A stretch of DNA of 64,000 nucleotides from positions 558,001-622,000 of the forward strand of contig NZ_PQDH01000001.1 in NCBI RefSeq assembly GCF_002964605.1, written 5' to 3'. A model generated the notes under the pieces. The model saw only the letters and a list, made by a program, of their open reading frames with translations. It made no database searches and was not told where the DNA came from. This document shows positions 55,036 to 64,000 of this stretch, one piece after another. Every line of letters begins with the position of its first letter. Position 1 is the stretch's first letter. The stretch is from Vallitalea okinawensis (GTDB taxonomy: Bacteria; Bacillota; Clostridia; Lachnospirales; PQDH01). A program made the position numbers and the translations under genes.

Positions 55036-56733
55036 TTAGTAACTAAGGTGTTTAGCAATCTCTACAAGATGAATAAATTCAGCCTTATAACCTTCATCAT
55101 CGCTACTCATATTGAGTCTAGCTCGCTTTAAAACGTCATCCCAATCAGCATCACCTTTAAAAGTAGACTCTCTTAATAATAATCCACATTCCGCTACTGC
55201 TGCAGCAAAATTATAATCTTCAGTATTAGAATCCTTTAAATGTCTATCAGACACAACATATTCTTCAAGCTGACTTGTATCACTATCTGGTTCTTTGTAA
55301 CGGAGTTTTAAATAAAGCCACTCATCTTTATTGGCTTCAATAGAAGCTTCTTGAAGTTCATTATTATCTTGATAACGCAAGCTCGTTGCTTCAGGCAATT
55401 GATCAACTGGTATAATCTCATAAAAAGCAGTCACAGTGTGTCCCATGCCTATATCACCAGCATCTTTTGTATCATCTGCAAAATCTTCATTATTCAGTCG
55501 ACGATTATCATATCCTACTAATCGATAGGCCCCTACCTTTGCCGGATTAAACTCTAATTGCAATTTAACATCTTTAGCAATGGTAAATAAAGTTCCCGCC
55601 ATCTCACTAACCAAAACCTTTTCTGCTTCCTCTATGGAATCAATGTAAGCATAATTTCCATTACCTTTGTCTGCAAGTACCTCCATCTTATTGTCTTTAA
55701 TGTTTCCTGTTCCAAATCCTAATACACTTAAGAAAATGTCTTCTTCTCTTTTTTCCTCAATTAATTTTTCTAGACCTTCTTCTGAGGATATACCAACATT
55801 AAAGTCACCGTCAGTTGCTAAAATGACCCTATTATTCCCACCTTCTATAAAATACTTATTAGCAAGTTTGTAGGCTAATTCAATCCCTTCCCCACCTGCA
55901 GTAGAACCACCTGCGCTCAATTGGTATAGAGCCTCGTTAATTTTATCTTTATCCGCACCTTCTGCTCCTTCTAACACCACCCCAGATGCACCAGCGTAAA
56001 CAACAATGGATACATTATCCTTTTCAGTTAATTCATTAGTTAGCATAGAAAATGCTGATTTTAGCAATGGTAATTTATAAGGATCATTCATTGATCCTGA
56101 TACATCTAATAGGAAAACTAGATTGCTAGCTGGGCGTTTCTTAGATGATACTTCTTTTCCTTGCACCCCAATCATAGCTAGATAATGTTCCTTATTCCAA
56201 GGACATACCCCTACTTCAGTGTATACACTAAAAGGATCATCACCTTTTGGTTTAGGATAATCATAAGAGAAATAGTTGATCATCTCTTCAATGCGAACAG
56301 CTTCTATTGGTGGCAGCTGTTGGTCTCTAGTCAAGTAACGTCTTACTTGGCTATAAGAGGCTGTGTCAACATCAATACTAAATGTACTTAAAGGCATTGT
56401 AGTTGTGTAAATGAAATCTGACTCTTGTACCTCACTATATTCTTCAGAATTAGAAGGAATAGGTTCAATGATAACACACTTATCTTCTGCCATGTTTTCA
56501 TCTGCTAAACCTGCTATGGTTAGTTCATTCTTCTCTGCTGGTGCTTCTATTGATTCCTCCTCAACTGATTCTTCTTTTGATTCTTTCTTCGTTGCTTTCG
56601 TTTCAGTATTACTATAATCCTGTTTTGTATCAGTAGCTTTATCTGAACCATTTCCTGATTCATTACCTACATTAGAGCAACCTGTTAAACATAACATTAG
56701 AATAAGACAGAATATTCCTAACTTTCTCATCAT
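55036..56733 (-). CDS. VWA-domain lipoprotein (YfbK-like)
   Basis: 565 residues. Lipoprotein signal with Cys19 (MLCLTGCSN), an acidic low-complexity linker (about 25-80), a YfbK-type N-terminal domain (TFSIDVDTASYSQVRRYL), a von Willebrand A domain with the MIDAS motif LLDVSGSM (about 205-375) and a DUF3520-like C-terminal part. Anchored outside the membrane; metal-dependent adhesion or complex assembly is likely, partner unknown. AGGGGATG before tandem ATGs at 56733 and 56730. Confidence 0.92.
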   Translation of the reverse strand: MMRKLGIFCLILMLCLTGCSNVGNESGNGSDKATDTKQDYSNTETKATKKESKEESVEEESIEAPAEKNELTIAGLADENMAEDKCVIIEPIPSNSEEYSEVQESDFIYTTTMPLSTFSIDVDTASYSQVRRYLTRDQQLPPIEAVRIEEMINYFSYDYPKPKGDDPFSVYTEVGVCPWNKEHYLAMIGVQGKEVSSKKRPASNLVFLLDVSGSMNDPYKLPLLKSAFSMLTNELTEKDNVSIVVYAGASGVVLEGAEGADKDKINEALYQLSAGGSTAGGEGIELAYKLANKYFIEGGNNRVILATDGDFNVGISSEEGLEKLIEEKREEDIFLSVLGFGTGNIKDNKMEVLADKGNGNYAYIDSIEEAEKVLVSEMAGTLFTIAKDVKLQLEFNPAKVGAYRLVGYDNRRLNNEDFADDTKDAGDIGMGHTVTAFYEIIPVDQLPEATSLRYQDNNELQEASIEANKDEWLYLKLRYKEPDSDTSQLEEYVVSDRHLKDSNTEDYNFAAAVAECGLLLRESTFKGDADWDDVLKRARLNMSSDDEGYKAEFIHLVEIAKHLSY

Positions 56734-56839
56734 ATTAACATCCCCTTTAATTGACTATTGATCTCTCATTTAATCAGTTAGACGAGGAGGATATAATAAT
56801 TGTTCCATTTATTACAAATTTATTTCAAGAAATCATCAA

Positions 56840-56870
56840 AACCCTTCAGCCTACTCAATGCCAAAGGGTT
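56840..56870 (-). terminator. Terminator of the AraC gene
   Basis: AACCCTT / AAGGGTT stem with inner GGC/GCC-type pairing, then TTTTG on the reverse strand. Confidence 0.6.
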
Positions 56871-56874
56871 CCAT

Positions 56875-57711
56875 TTACTTATCATTTAGTTTTTTCATCT
56901 GTTTGTACTGTCTAGGTGTTAATTGAGTATGGTTTTTAAATACTTTTGAAAAGTAAGCACTGTCTTTGAAACCTACTTGTTCAGCTATTTGCGTAATGCT
57001 ACTATTAGATGATAACAATAGATCTTTTGCCCTGTCCACCCGCCGTTTATTAATATAATGCATCGGTGATGCACCCATGTAAGATTTGAATAACTTAATA
57101 AAATAGTTGGGATGGAGATGAGCTTGTTTTGCTAAAGAAGCAACAGTAAGTTCATCTGCAATGTGATCTTCGATATATAATAATATCTTACTAATACCAC
57201 TAGATGAAGGTGTCAGTTGAATGTTAAGTTGATCTATAACACTATTATCAATAAAAAAAGCAATGAGTTCATATAATAAGGCCTTCACTTTTAAAGAGGA
57301 AGCAACCTCATGGCTGACATCCCACTCATAAATCCTGGAGAATAAAGTAACTAAGTAACTAAATTGTTCTTGTGTAACCTTTAAGATATAAGGTAATTGG
57401 ATAACTTCAAAGATGTTTCTTTCACCAATTTTAGCTGTAAAGTGACACCAGTATTTGGTATACTTATTAGCATTAATGTAGGAATAGGACTGTTTCACAT
57501 TAGCTGGCATGTATACTAATTGATAAGCTTTTGGAAACAACTCCTCATCACCAATCTTCAACCATCCTTCTCCACTTTCTATGAGATAAAATTTATTATA
57601 ATCAGGAATGTAATTCATGTCCTTCCAATCATCGCCAACATGAAGTTTATCTCCTGTTATGTAGTCCACTGATAGGTTATTTAAGTAGCTTCTAAGTAAA
57701 TATTGATTCAT
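56875..57711 (-). CDS. AraC-family transcriptional regulator
   Basis: 278 residues. Cupin-like sensor (NKFYLIESGEGWLKIGDEEL, PKAYQLVYMPANVKQSY) and a C-terminal double helix-turn-helix (AHLHPNYFIKLFKSYMGASP, FKDSAYFSKVFKNHTQLTP). Start at 57711 after GGTGGTGA; the longer frame would run into the upstream gene. Target unknown, as no transporter or enzyme gene is adjacent. Confidence 0.9.
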   Translation of the reverse strand: MNQYLLRSYLNNLSVDYITGDKLHVGDDWKDMNYIPDYNKFYLIESGEGWLKIGDEELFPKAYQLVYMPANVKQSYSYINANKYTKYWCHFTAKIGERNIFEVIQLPYILKVTQEQFSYLVTLFSRIYEWDVSHEVASSLKVKALLYELIAFFIDNSVIDQLNIQLTPSSSGISKILLYIEDHIADELTVASLAKQAHLHPNYFIKLFKSYMGASPMHYINKRRVDRAKDLLLSSNSSITQIAEQVGFKDSAYFSKVFKNHTQLTPRQYKQMKKLNDK

Positions 57712-57787
57712 TGTATCACCACCCAGAACTATTGTACCATATTCTAGACTTATTTTGTGAAGAGTTGGTGGTTTACAACTTAGTATT

Positions 57788-58624
57788 TTAAAAAGATTTA
57801 CCAATGTTTAATACCATATAATCTTTAATTTTGGTGGCTAGTGTTTCTTCATAAGGCATTTGATTTCTCACACATATCATTTTTGCATCTTCTTCAAATG
57901 CAGTGATACTTAATAAGAGATTTTTCATTATGGATTCTAGGTCAGCTTTACAAAAATAGGAAAGTAAATTCTGTTGTTTTTCAAAAGGAATTGAGCTTTT
58001 AATTTGGTCAGCCCAGCTCCCCCACTCGTCTGGTCTATAGAACCTAAACAGAAGTTGAACATGGGTTTGAAACAGTTCATTCATCATATATAATAACTTA
58101 AATATATCTCTTCTATTATAGTATTTAACGATAATAAAGCAAAGAAGCCAATACTTTTGAATAGTATGCAAGATATCAATCTCCATATTTTTGTCTTTTT
58201 GCTTTCTATTTAGTAATTTGTTTATATCGCCATCTTTATCAAAAATAATATCTTTCTTAGTGCATCCTTTATACCAAATTCTACTGAAAGGTTCATCAAT
58301 TTTTGAATGATTCATTATGGTAAAGTCATATTGAAGGATGTTTCTCTTATCCTTTATCAGAATAGCATAATTCCTAATGGCATTAGAATTGAATTCTTCA
58401 GGCCAAAACAATAATATTTCATACCCCATCTCATCAAACATGCCTTGTATATGACTATCAAAGCTTTCAAAGTCTTTATCTTTAATTAAAAAAACTGGAT
58501 CAATATCGGAATACTTATCTTGTAATCCTCTGCTAATAGATCCAAAATGCCATCCTCCAAGACATCGCTTATCTTCCTTTAATAAATGAACAGTTTTATC
58601 CAACATATGTTGCAAAGTATTCAT
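57788..58624 (-). CDS. Nucleotidyltransferase-fold protein (aminoglycoside/lincosamide NTase-like)
   Basis: 278 residues. N-terminal polymerase-beta-like motif GSISRGLQDKYSDIDP: GS..RG then D-x-D with Asp39-type spacing, as in antibiotic nucleotidyltransferases. The C-terminal half is helical. It could adenylylate an aminoglycoside-like substrate or be a housekeeping NTase; resistance cannot be claimed from sequence. Weak ribosome site (GAGGTGAT) before the ATG. Confidence 0.7.
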   Translation of the reverse strand: MNTLQHMLDKTVHLLKEDKRCLGGWHFGSISRGLQDKYSDIDPVFLIKDKDFESFDSHIQGMFDEMGYEILLFWPEEFNSNAIRNYAILIKDKRNILQYDFTIMNHSKIDEPFSRIWYKGCTKKDIIFDKDGDINKLLNRKQKDKNMEIDILHTIQKYWLLCFIIVKYYNRRDIFKLLYMMNELFQTHVQLLFRFYRPDEWGSWADQIKSSIPFEKQQNLLSYFCKADLESIMKNLLLSITAFEEDAKMICVRNQMPYEETLATKIKDYMVLNIGKSF

Positions 58625-58732
58625 TAAATCATCACCTCAAACAATAGTTATTATCTATGTACTAATTATAGCAACTTCATACTTATTAACTATTAAATTA
58701 CTAAGGTTTACTTGTAAATAAATAAGCAAAAA

Positions 58733-58766
58733 AGCACTTAAATAAGATTAAACTTACTTAAGTGCC
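58733..58766 (-). terminator. Terminator of the SpoIID-domain gene
   Basis: AGCACTTAAATAAG / CTTACTTAAGTGCC stem, 6-base loop, then TTTTTTG on the reverse strand. Confidence 0.88.
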
Positions 58767-58771
58767 TATGT

Positions 58772-60370
58772 TTAATAAAGTGGTTCTATTGTTACATCCA
58801 TAAAATAATGGGTTAATATTTCAATATAGTTAGAACCTGTTAGAGCCATACTTTGTGCTCCAGCTTGACTCATTCCAACACCATGTCCATAACCCATACC
58901 TGCAAAGATATAAGTACCATTAGAAGGTTGGACGTTGGTATAGTTTTGGAGATTACCTGCACTACTTACGATAACCTGTCCCTCTGTAAAAGCTAGAGAA
59001 GAGGTTTGCCCATCTGAGGTAATGACTTGTAGATTATTATTGATTAAATTCTGTTGTTCAGTACCATTTTGACCTAAGACGCTACTACTTGGTACATATT
59101 GACTATCTGTGATCAAAGTAAACTTAGTACTGTATAATCCAAGCCAACGAATTTGTCCTTTTGTTAACTCCACTGATCCCTCTGTACCAACAATCAGTAA
59201 CTCCATGGCTCGTCCACTTTCTGCATAAGATAGTACTTCCATGGTCAAAACCTCACCAATGTCTTCACCCTTTTCAACTAAGACGGATTCAACTTCTTCA
59301 GCAGTCATAATCTTAATCCATGGGTCTTTTTCTGGTTCTGTTTCCTCTATATCCGAAACAGCTTTTAGATAATCAAATTGACCAACCCACACATTTTCAC
59401 TACTCTCAGTATGCCCGCCACTGGTTGAAAAGAAAAATGCTGCAATGGGTTCATTATCATGAAGAATAAATTGACCTAATGTTTGGGTAACTGCTTGATT
59501 CGTTCTTTCTTCTTCGATGCCATAACCTTTATACACTTGACAATAAACTGTATCATCTAGGTCGTAAGGTTCCGATGCATATTTAGGAGCAACGAAAGCC
59601 GTATAAACAGCATAAGTTCTAGCAGCTACAGCCTGAGCTTTTAAAGCTTCCATTTCCCATTTATAATAAACTTCACTAGGCAAAACTCCATATAAGTATT
59701 CCTCTAGCCCAATGATATTGATAGCGCTGATACTATCATTGCCGTAAATACCATATTCCACTCTACCACGGTATTGTCGATCTCCAAGGTTGGTAATACC
59801 ATTATTATCAACTGCCATGAATTGAGGTTTATTGAATTCACAATCCACAATGACCAATACGTTACCATCTGCGGACATTTTATAGAGTTGTCCCAAGTCT
59901 TCAATGATTGCAAAATCCATATTCTTCATGGATGAATTAATATCGTTCAAAGCAACTTGTGCATTATCAACACTCTCGTATCGTCCCATGTAGATGTACC
60001 ATTCTGCAGGTCCTTTTACACCTGGAAAAGCAGGATATCCAAGTGCTTGTAAATTATCGCTTACTGTCTTTGCATCATCATAAGATGAATAATATGTACT
60101 AGATGTCAAGAAATAACCGTTTAAAGCCTCGAAACTATAATGATCGTATCCTGAAAACCACATTTCCATGTCGTAGTCACTTTCATTTTCATAACCTATC
60201 AACATATCACTATTATAAGCTGTTATTTTTTCTTTATTGTAATAATAGGTCTTAAGGGCAATCCTTAGTTCTTTTATATCTGTTACTTCAAAATCCTTTG
60301 CTGATACAGGTATTATTGAAAAAATAAAAGTAAGTAACAGTAGCATCGTCAAAATTCTAGTTTTTTTCAC
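58772..60370 (-). CDS. SpoIID/LytB-domain secreted protein with SPOR-like domain
   Basis: 532 residues, GTG start behind AGGAGGAAGAT. Signal peptide 1-24 (IIPVSAKD). Residues about 85-165 resemble a SPOR domain (GYFLTSSTYYSSYDDAKT, EWYIYMGRYESVDNAQVAL), which binds denuded peptidoglycan. The SpoIID domain follows (EEYLYGVLPSEVYYKWEMEA with the catalytic Glu of PSE; FFFSTSGGHTESSENVW; GYGHGVGMSQAGAQ). SpoIID is a lytic transglycosylase of engulfment; this larger SPOR-bearing version may act in cell-wall or spore remodelling. Confidence 0.9.
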   Translation of the reverse strand: MKKTRILTMLLLLTFIFSIIPVSAKDFEVTDIKELRIALKTYYYNKEKITAYNSDMLIGYENESDYDMEMWFSGYDHYSFEALNGYFLTSSTYYSSYDDAKTVSDNLQALGYPAFPGVKGPAEWYIYMGRYESVDNAQVALNDINSSMKNMDFAIIEDLGQLYKMSADGNVLVIVDCEFNKPQFMAVDNNGITNLGDRQYRGRVEYGIYGNDSISAINIIGLEEYLYGVLPSEVYYKWEMEALKAQAVAARTYAVYTAFVAPKYASEPYDLDDTVYCQVYKGYGIEEERTNQAVTQTLGQFILHDNEPIAAFFFSTSGGHTESSENVWVGQFDYLKAVSDIEETEPEKDPWIKIMTAEEVESVLVEKGEDIGEVLTMEVLSYAESGRAMELLIVGTEGSVELTKGQIRWLGLYSTKFTLITDSQYVPSSSVLGQNGTEQQNLINNNLQVITSDGQTSSLAFTEGQVIVSSAGNLQNYTNVQPSNGTYIFAGMGYGHGVGMSQAGAQSMALTGSNYIEILTHYFMDVTIEPLY

Positions 60371-60462
60371 ACATCTTCCTCCTTTTCCCTACATCCTATT
60401 ATAAAGGGATTAGATAATCTAGTAAAGTTAAATAATGATGAAATCCGAAGGATATACTTAAG

Positions 60463-61293
60463 TTATTTAAATAACTTCTGATTCAATTGTCTATAACGTC
60501 GGGGAGTTACATGATATTTTTCTTTAAAAAGAGTTTCAAAATAGGCAATATTATTAAATCCACTGTCATAGATAATCACTGATATTTGTAAATCAGTACT
60601 GATTAACTTTTCTGAAACATACTCTAACCTTAGATCATTTATATACTTTGTAGGCGTATAACCATAATGCTGCTTAAGCATTCGTGTTAGATGTTCCTGC
60701 GATTTACTGGATAGTTTGATAAAACTTCTTAACCCAGTTTTAAAATGTTCCTCTTTTTGCATTTCTTCCATGGCATTTTTTAGCCATAGAGGTGCAGCAT
60801 TGATATGACTATTATTTACATGAATATACTCAATAAGGTAATTCATTAATATGTTAAAGAGCATTAACTCTTTCTCTCTAATAGATATTGCATTTTTGAG
60901 TTGTAAGGAACGCTTAACTAATAGATTAAAAAGATTACTATCAAACTTAAAAACCTCTAACTCTTTTTTACTATCCCTATCTGCCTCAGATAAAAGATAA
61001 TGAATATCTTCACCTATTAACTCAGACACAAAGGCAATATTAATGATTCTTGCAGTTTTAAATGTATGCTTTCTAAAAAAAGCATGTTTGTTATGAGGAA
61101 AAACCAATTGTATAGTGCCCGTTTTTAAGTGAATGTATTTATCATTAATAAAATAATCAATCTCACCTTCTATTATAAAGAAGATTTCAAAAAAAGTATG
61201 TGTATGGAGTGTCACATTACCTTCATTCTTAATCAATGTTTCACCATAATAAATTCTATCTTTAGTAAAACTCTCAAGCAACAATCGATTCAA
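60463..61293 (-). CDS. AraC-family transcriptional regulator
   Basis: About 277 residues: cupin sensor (THTFFEIFFIIEGEIDYFIN, PHNKHAFFRKH) and C-terminal helix-turn-helix pair (SQEHLTRMLKQHYGYTPTK, FNNIAYFETLFKEKYHVTP). The open frame extends to 61389 with a hydrophobic stretch, but GGTGGTG stands just before tandem TTG codons at 61293-61296, so a TTG start (MNRLLLESFTKD) is preferred. Divergent from the URO-D-family gene at 61422 and the probable regulator of it and the GH2 gene. Confidence 0.85.
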   Translation of the reverse strand: MNRLLLESFTKDRIYYGETLIKNEGNVTLHTHTFFEIFFIIEGEIDYFINDKYIHLKTGTIQLVFPHNKHAFFRKHTFKTARIINIAFVSELIGEDIHYLLSEADRDSKKELEVFKFDSNLFNLLVKRSLQLKNAISIREKELMLFNILMNYLIEYIHVNNSHINAAPLWLKNAMEEMQKEEHFKTGLRSFIKLSSKSQEHLTRMLKQHYGYTPTKYINDLRLEYVSEKLISTDLQISVIIYDSGFNNIAYFETLFKEKYHVTPRRYRQLNQKLFK

Positions 61294-61421
61294 CAATATC
61301 ACCACCAATATCAATATACTATAAATTATATCAATATCAAGTAACATATACAAAGCTTTTTTAAGTATTATAATTATATAAAGCATCAAAATACTATAAT
61401 CTATTTAAGAGGAGTGTCAAG

Positions 61422-62549
61422 ATGGATACTAAGCAAAGATTTATTAACGCCCTTGATTTAAAACCAGTTGATCGCTTACCTGTTACCACTCATCATGTGA
61501 TGTCTTATTTTCTTAAACACTATGCAGGTGGTTTATCCACAGAAGAATTCTTTGAAGAATATAATTTAGATCCAATTTTATGGTTATCACCTGTAACATG
61601 TAATCATTCTAATGGTGAGTATATGAAAGATGGTTTCATACAGAATAGTAATTGGCATATTGAAATTGAAGTCCTTCCTGATAATAAGTATCTGACGAAA
61701 AGATTCAAAGTGCATACACCAAAAAAAGTACTCACCATGACATTACAATTTAATGAGTATACTTGTTGGATGACTGAACACCTCATAAAGGATAAATCCG
61801 ATATCGAGCTGTTAGCTGAATATGCTCCTGTCAGAATATGCGATGCAGAAAGTGCTAACGAAAGTGCCTTAGCTTATGGTAATAAAGGTCTTGTCAGAAG
61901 TGCAATTGACTCTTTTGATATTTTTGGGCAGCCTGGTTGCTGGCAAGATGCAGCTTGTTTTTATGGGATAGAGAATTTGATTATGGAAACCTTTGATGAT
62001 TCTGCTTGGGTACATGAATTTCTAAGAATTATTCTTGAAAGAAAGCTTAAGTATGTTAATTCGCTGAAAGGTGTTCATTATGATTTAATAGAATTGGGCG
62101 GAGGTGATGCCTCTTCCACTGTTATATCCCCAACTATTTTCAATGAGTATGTAGCCCCTTACGATAGCCAAATAATAGATCATGCAAAAAAACTCAACCA
62201 AAGAATTGTTTATCACACCTGTGGTGGAATGATGCCTATTTTAGATGACATCGTAGCCATGAAGCCAAATGCTATAGAAACATTAACACCTCTTGGAATG
62301 GGAGGAGATGTTGATTTAAAAGAGGCTAAAAAAAGAGTTGGTCATAAAGTATGTATGATTGGGGGCTTTGATCAAGGCCACTACTTCACTAACAGTACTG
62401 TTGAAGAAACACGATTAGCTGTACGGAAGTGTTTTAATGAGGCTGGATCTGGAGGTGGATTTATACTTTCACCATCGGACCATTTCTTTGATGCTAAACC
62501 AGAACTCATCAAAGCTTTTGCAGATGAAGCCAATAAATGCATTTACTGA
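61422..62549 (+). CDS. URO-D/MtaA-family protein, possible corrinoid-dependent methyltransferase
   Basis: 375 residues, start MDTKQRFINALDLKPVDRLP typical of the MtaA/URO-D family. The zinc-type motif H-x-C is present as His265-Thr-Cys267 (YHTCGGMMPILDDI); the later cysteine block of MtaA reads SPSDHFF here, so the third ligand differs. In this family such proteins move methyl groups from corrinoid proteins to thiols. Ribosome site AAGAGGAG. GH2 gene follows 120 bases downstream, AraC gene is divergent. No corrinoid protein gene is seen nearby. Substrate unknown. Confidence 0.8.
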   Translation: MDTKQRFINALDLKPVDRLPVTTHHVMSYFLKHYAGGLSTEEFFEEYNLDPILWLSPVTCNHSNGEYMKDGFIQNSNWHIEIEVLPDNKYLTKRFKVHTPKKVLTMTLQFNEYTCWMTEHLIKDKSDIELLAEYAPVRICDAESANESALAYGNKGLVRSAIDSFDIFGQPGCWQDAACFYGIENLIMETFDDSAWVHEFLRIILERKLKYVNSLKGVHYDLIELGGGDASSTVISPTIFNEYVAPYDSQIIDHAKKLNQRIVYHTCGGMMPILDDIVAMKPNAIETLTPLGMGGDVDLKEAKKRVGHKVCMIGGFDQGHYFTNSTVEETRLAVRKCFNEAGSGGGFILSPSDHFFDAKPELIKAFADEANKCIY

Positions 62550-62672
62550 TTAAGCTGAACTGTTTTGTCCATACAGACAACGGTATCGTATATTATCAAA
62601 AAGCACCTCTCGTGTTAGACTGAACCTGTAGTGAATGTTCTTGAATCAACATAAGAAAGAGAGGATTAACAT

Positions 62673-64000
62673 ATGTTAGCTGAATACCAACAAATCTGTT
62701 TGGATGGAACATGGGATTTCACACCTGGTCACTTATTTTGTGATGAAGACCCTAATTATATTAATGGTAATAAGATTGATTGGCATGATATAGAAGTACC
62801 ATACTGCTGGAATGGATCTAAGTGGATGACTGTCCTTGGAGAATATTATACAAAAAATGGTTACTACAAAGATCATGAAATCCCACCTTTTAGAGATCAT
62901 CAAGGTGTGGGGTGGTACAAAAAAGAATTGACGATACAAGAAAATTGGTTGAAGAAACGTATACATATTCATTTTGCTGGGGTATCTGCCAAAGCTCAAA
63001 TATGGGTAAATGGCCAAGAAGTTGGTCAACACTTAGGAGCATATAGCAGTTTTCATTGGGATATTACAGATTATCTCTATAGAAATGGTGAAGTTGAGAC
63101 CATTGTTGTTAAAGTATGGGATAAGTCATGTTTTTATCCAAGCGATGATGCCTCCTTTAATAAGCACAAGATTAATACCAAAGTATTAGGCAGAAGAACA
63201 TTAATACCAGTAGGTGAAACTAGAAACAATGGCGGTATCGATCAACCTGTCCATCTCTTCGCCACTGATGCTACTTATATAAAAGATATGGACCTAAAAA
63301 CTGAAGAAAATTCTTTTAGTGCTACAGTACATGTCAGAAGAAAGGAATTGTTTGGTAGTTGCTATACACTAAAAGCCCGAGTTATTGATATCAAAACTAG
63401 TGTAGTTGTATATGAAGGTATTAAAGAAACCCAAATTCCTCACGAGGAAATGAGTTTTCTTTTCAGTAGCCAAGACTTAGATGTCAAACAATGGTGGCCT
63501 CATGCCCCCCACCTTTATCGGTTTGAAGTTTCTATTATGAAAGAAGATTGTGACTATGGTTCCTATTCTAAAATAATAGGTTTCAAGACTTTTAAAATTA
63601 AGAATGGTAAATTCAATCTCAATGGTCACCCATACTTTTTACGTGGAGCCGGCTCACCTCCTCATACGATGATACTCCATGATCAAGCCTATATCGACAA
63701 GTTTATGAACTACTGTCAGAAATTTAATATCAACTGTATACGTTTTCACACAGAACCCCCTTCACAGAGGTGGCTTGATGCATGTGATCAATATGGAATG
63801 CTGGTCATTTACGAGATGCCGTTGATGCAACAAGCACCTGATCCGATCAATACACGTAATGAATTCAAAGCAATGGTTAAACAGGTTAAACATCACCCAT
63901 CACTAGCTATCTATTGCTTATCAAATGAATTGGATCATTTTCAAAATATCGTCGATCCAATTGGGTATAAAGAGCATCATATCTACTTAAATGATTTAGC
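62673..64000 (+). CDS. GH2 family glycoside hydrolase, N-terminal part (cut by window edge)
   Basis: 442 codons up to the edge. Starts MLAEYQQICLDGTWDFTPG; jelly-roll sugar-binding domain (about 1-200: DHQGVGWYKKELTI, HFAGVSAKAQIWVNGQEVG), immunoglobulin-like domain (200-310), then the TIM barrel (NGHPYFLRGAGSPPH, FNINCIRFHTEPPS, DACDQYGMLVIYEMP) with the acid/base Glu in YCLSNELDHF. The nucleophile part is beyond the edge. Start at 62673 after AGAGAGGA. No signal peptide. Beta-galactosidase, beta-mannosidase or beta-glucuronidase cannot be told apart here. Confidence 0.88.
   Translation, partial: MLAEYQQICLDGTWDFTPGHLFCDEDPNYINGNKIDWHDIEVPYCWNGSKWMTVLGEYYTKNGYYKDHEIPPFRDHQGVGWYKKELTIQENWLKKRIHIHFAGVSAKAQIWVNGQEVGQHLGAYSSFHWDITDYLYRNGEVETIVVKVWDKSCFYPSDDASFNKHKINTKVLGRRTLIPVGETRNNGGIDQPVHLFATDATYIKDMDLKTEENSFSATVHVRRKELFGSCYTLKARVIDIKTSVVVYEGIKETQIPHEEMSFLFSSQDLDVKQWWPHAPHLYRFEVSIMKEDCDYGSYSKIIGFKTFKIKNGKFNLNGHPYFLRGAGSPPHTMILHDQAYIDKFMNYCQKFNINCIRFHTEPPSQRWLDACDQYGMLVIYEMPLMQQAPDPINTRNEFKAMVKQVKHHPSLAIYCLSNELDHFQNIVDPIGYKEHHIYLNDL

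Noticed and set aside
57788-58624. Antibiotic resistance gene
   Set aside because: Nucleotidyltransferase motif is present but similarity to proven resistance enzymes cannot be judged; chromosomal setting without mobile elements.
1-64000. tRNA, rRNA, insertion sequences or prophage genes
   Set aside because: None recognised on either strand; intergenic regions were read for cloverleaf ends and transposase motifs without success.

Overview
The window comes from a low-GC, AT-rich member of the Firmicutes (Bacillota). Support for this: strong GGAGG ribosome sites, sigma-A promoters with 17-base spacers, YesM/YesN-type regulators, a DUF4250 protein, a Csp-like S8 peptidase and a SpoIID-domain protein. 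The gene mix (many glycoside hydrolases, a GPH sugar symporter, oxygen-defence rubredoxin proteins, NADH oxidase, MCP) fits an anaerobic, probably spore-forming clostridial polysaccharide degrader, perhaps of the Vallitalea/Lachnospiraceae kind. That placement is inference; no rRNA or tRNA gene is present to settle it.

Layout. 1-9 kb is a carbohydrate locus: two GH3 beta-glucosidase-type genes (the first cut by the window edge), a URO-D-fold protein, a GPH symporter and an SLH-anchored surface protein. 9.2-16.3 kb has a rubredoxin-like gene, then a YesM/YesN two-component pair driving a CUT1 sugar ABC importer (two permeases and a lipoprotein, no ATPase). An MCP, galE, a GH2 beta-glucuronidase-like enzyme and a divergent AraC regulator follow to 22.4 kb. 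22.4-31.6 kb is housekeeping and stress: sbcC-sbcD-DUF523, a PH-domain protein, a tandem GNAT protein, rubrerythrin, a CBS protein and a methyltransferase. 31.8-32.1 kb holds no convincing large gene but carries a strong promoter, a multi-stem structure and a terminator: a candidate free-standing structured RNA. 32.1-40.2 kb: ADP-forming acyl-CoA synthetase, CorA-type transporter, small proteins, a SatD/DUF3307 pair facing a short SatD paralogue, and gltX. 40.6-47 kb: small proteins, an Afu/Fbp-type ABC importer and NADH oxidase. 47.3-53.9 kb: a Csp-like S8 protein whose catalytic serine is glycine, then clpB, a 151-bp tandem palindromic repeat array, a CbpA-like co-chaperone and a ribbon-helix-helix regulator. 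54-61.3 kb: CDF transporter, VWA lipoprotein, AraC regulators, a nucleotidyltransferase and a SpoIID protein. The window ends as it began, with a URO-D-family gene beside a glycoside hydrolase (GH2, cut by the edge).

How it works together: extracellular or imported oligosaccharides would be sensed by YesM/YesN and AraC proteins, imported by the CUT1 ABC system and GPH symporter, and cut by GH3 and GH2 enzymes, with galE feeding galactose units into the UDP-sugar pool. The URO-D-like proteins recur next to hydrolases and may act on a methylated or otherwise modified substrate, but this is a guess. The most unusual items are the structured RNA at 31.9-32.1 kb, the repeat array with a diverged copy at 27.8 kb, the predicted pseudoprotease, and the SatD short paralogue behind a 19-bp perfect hairpin.
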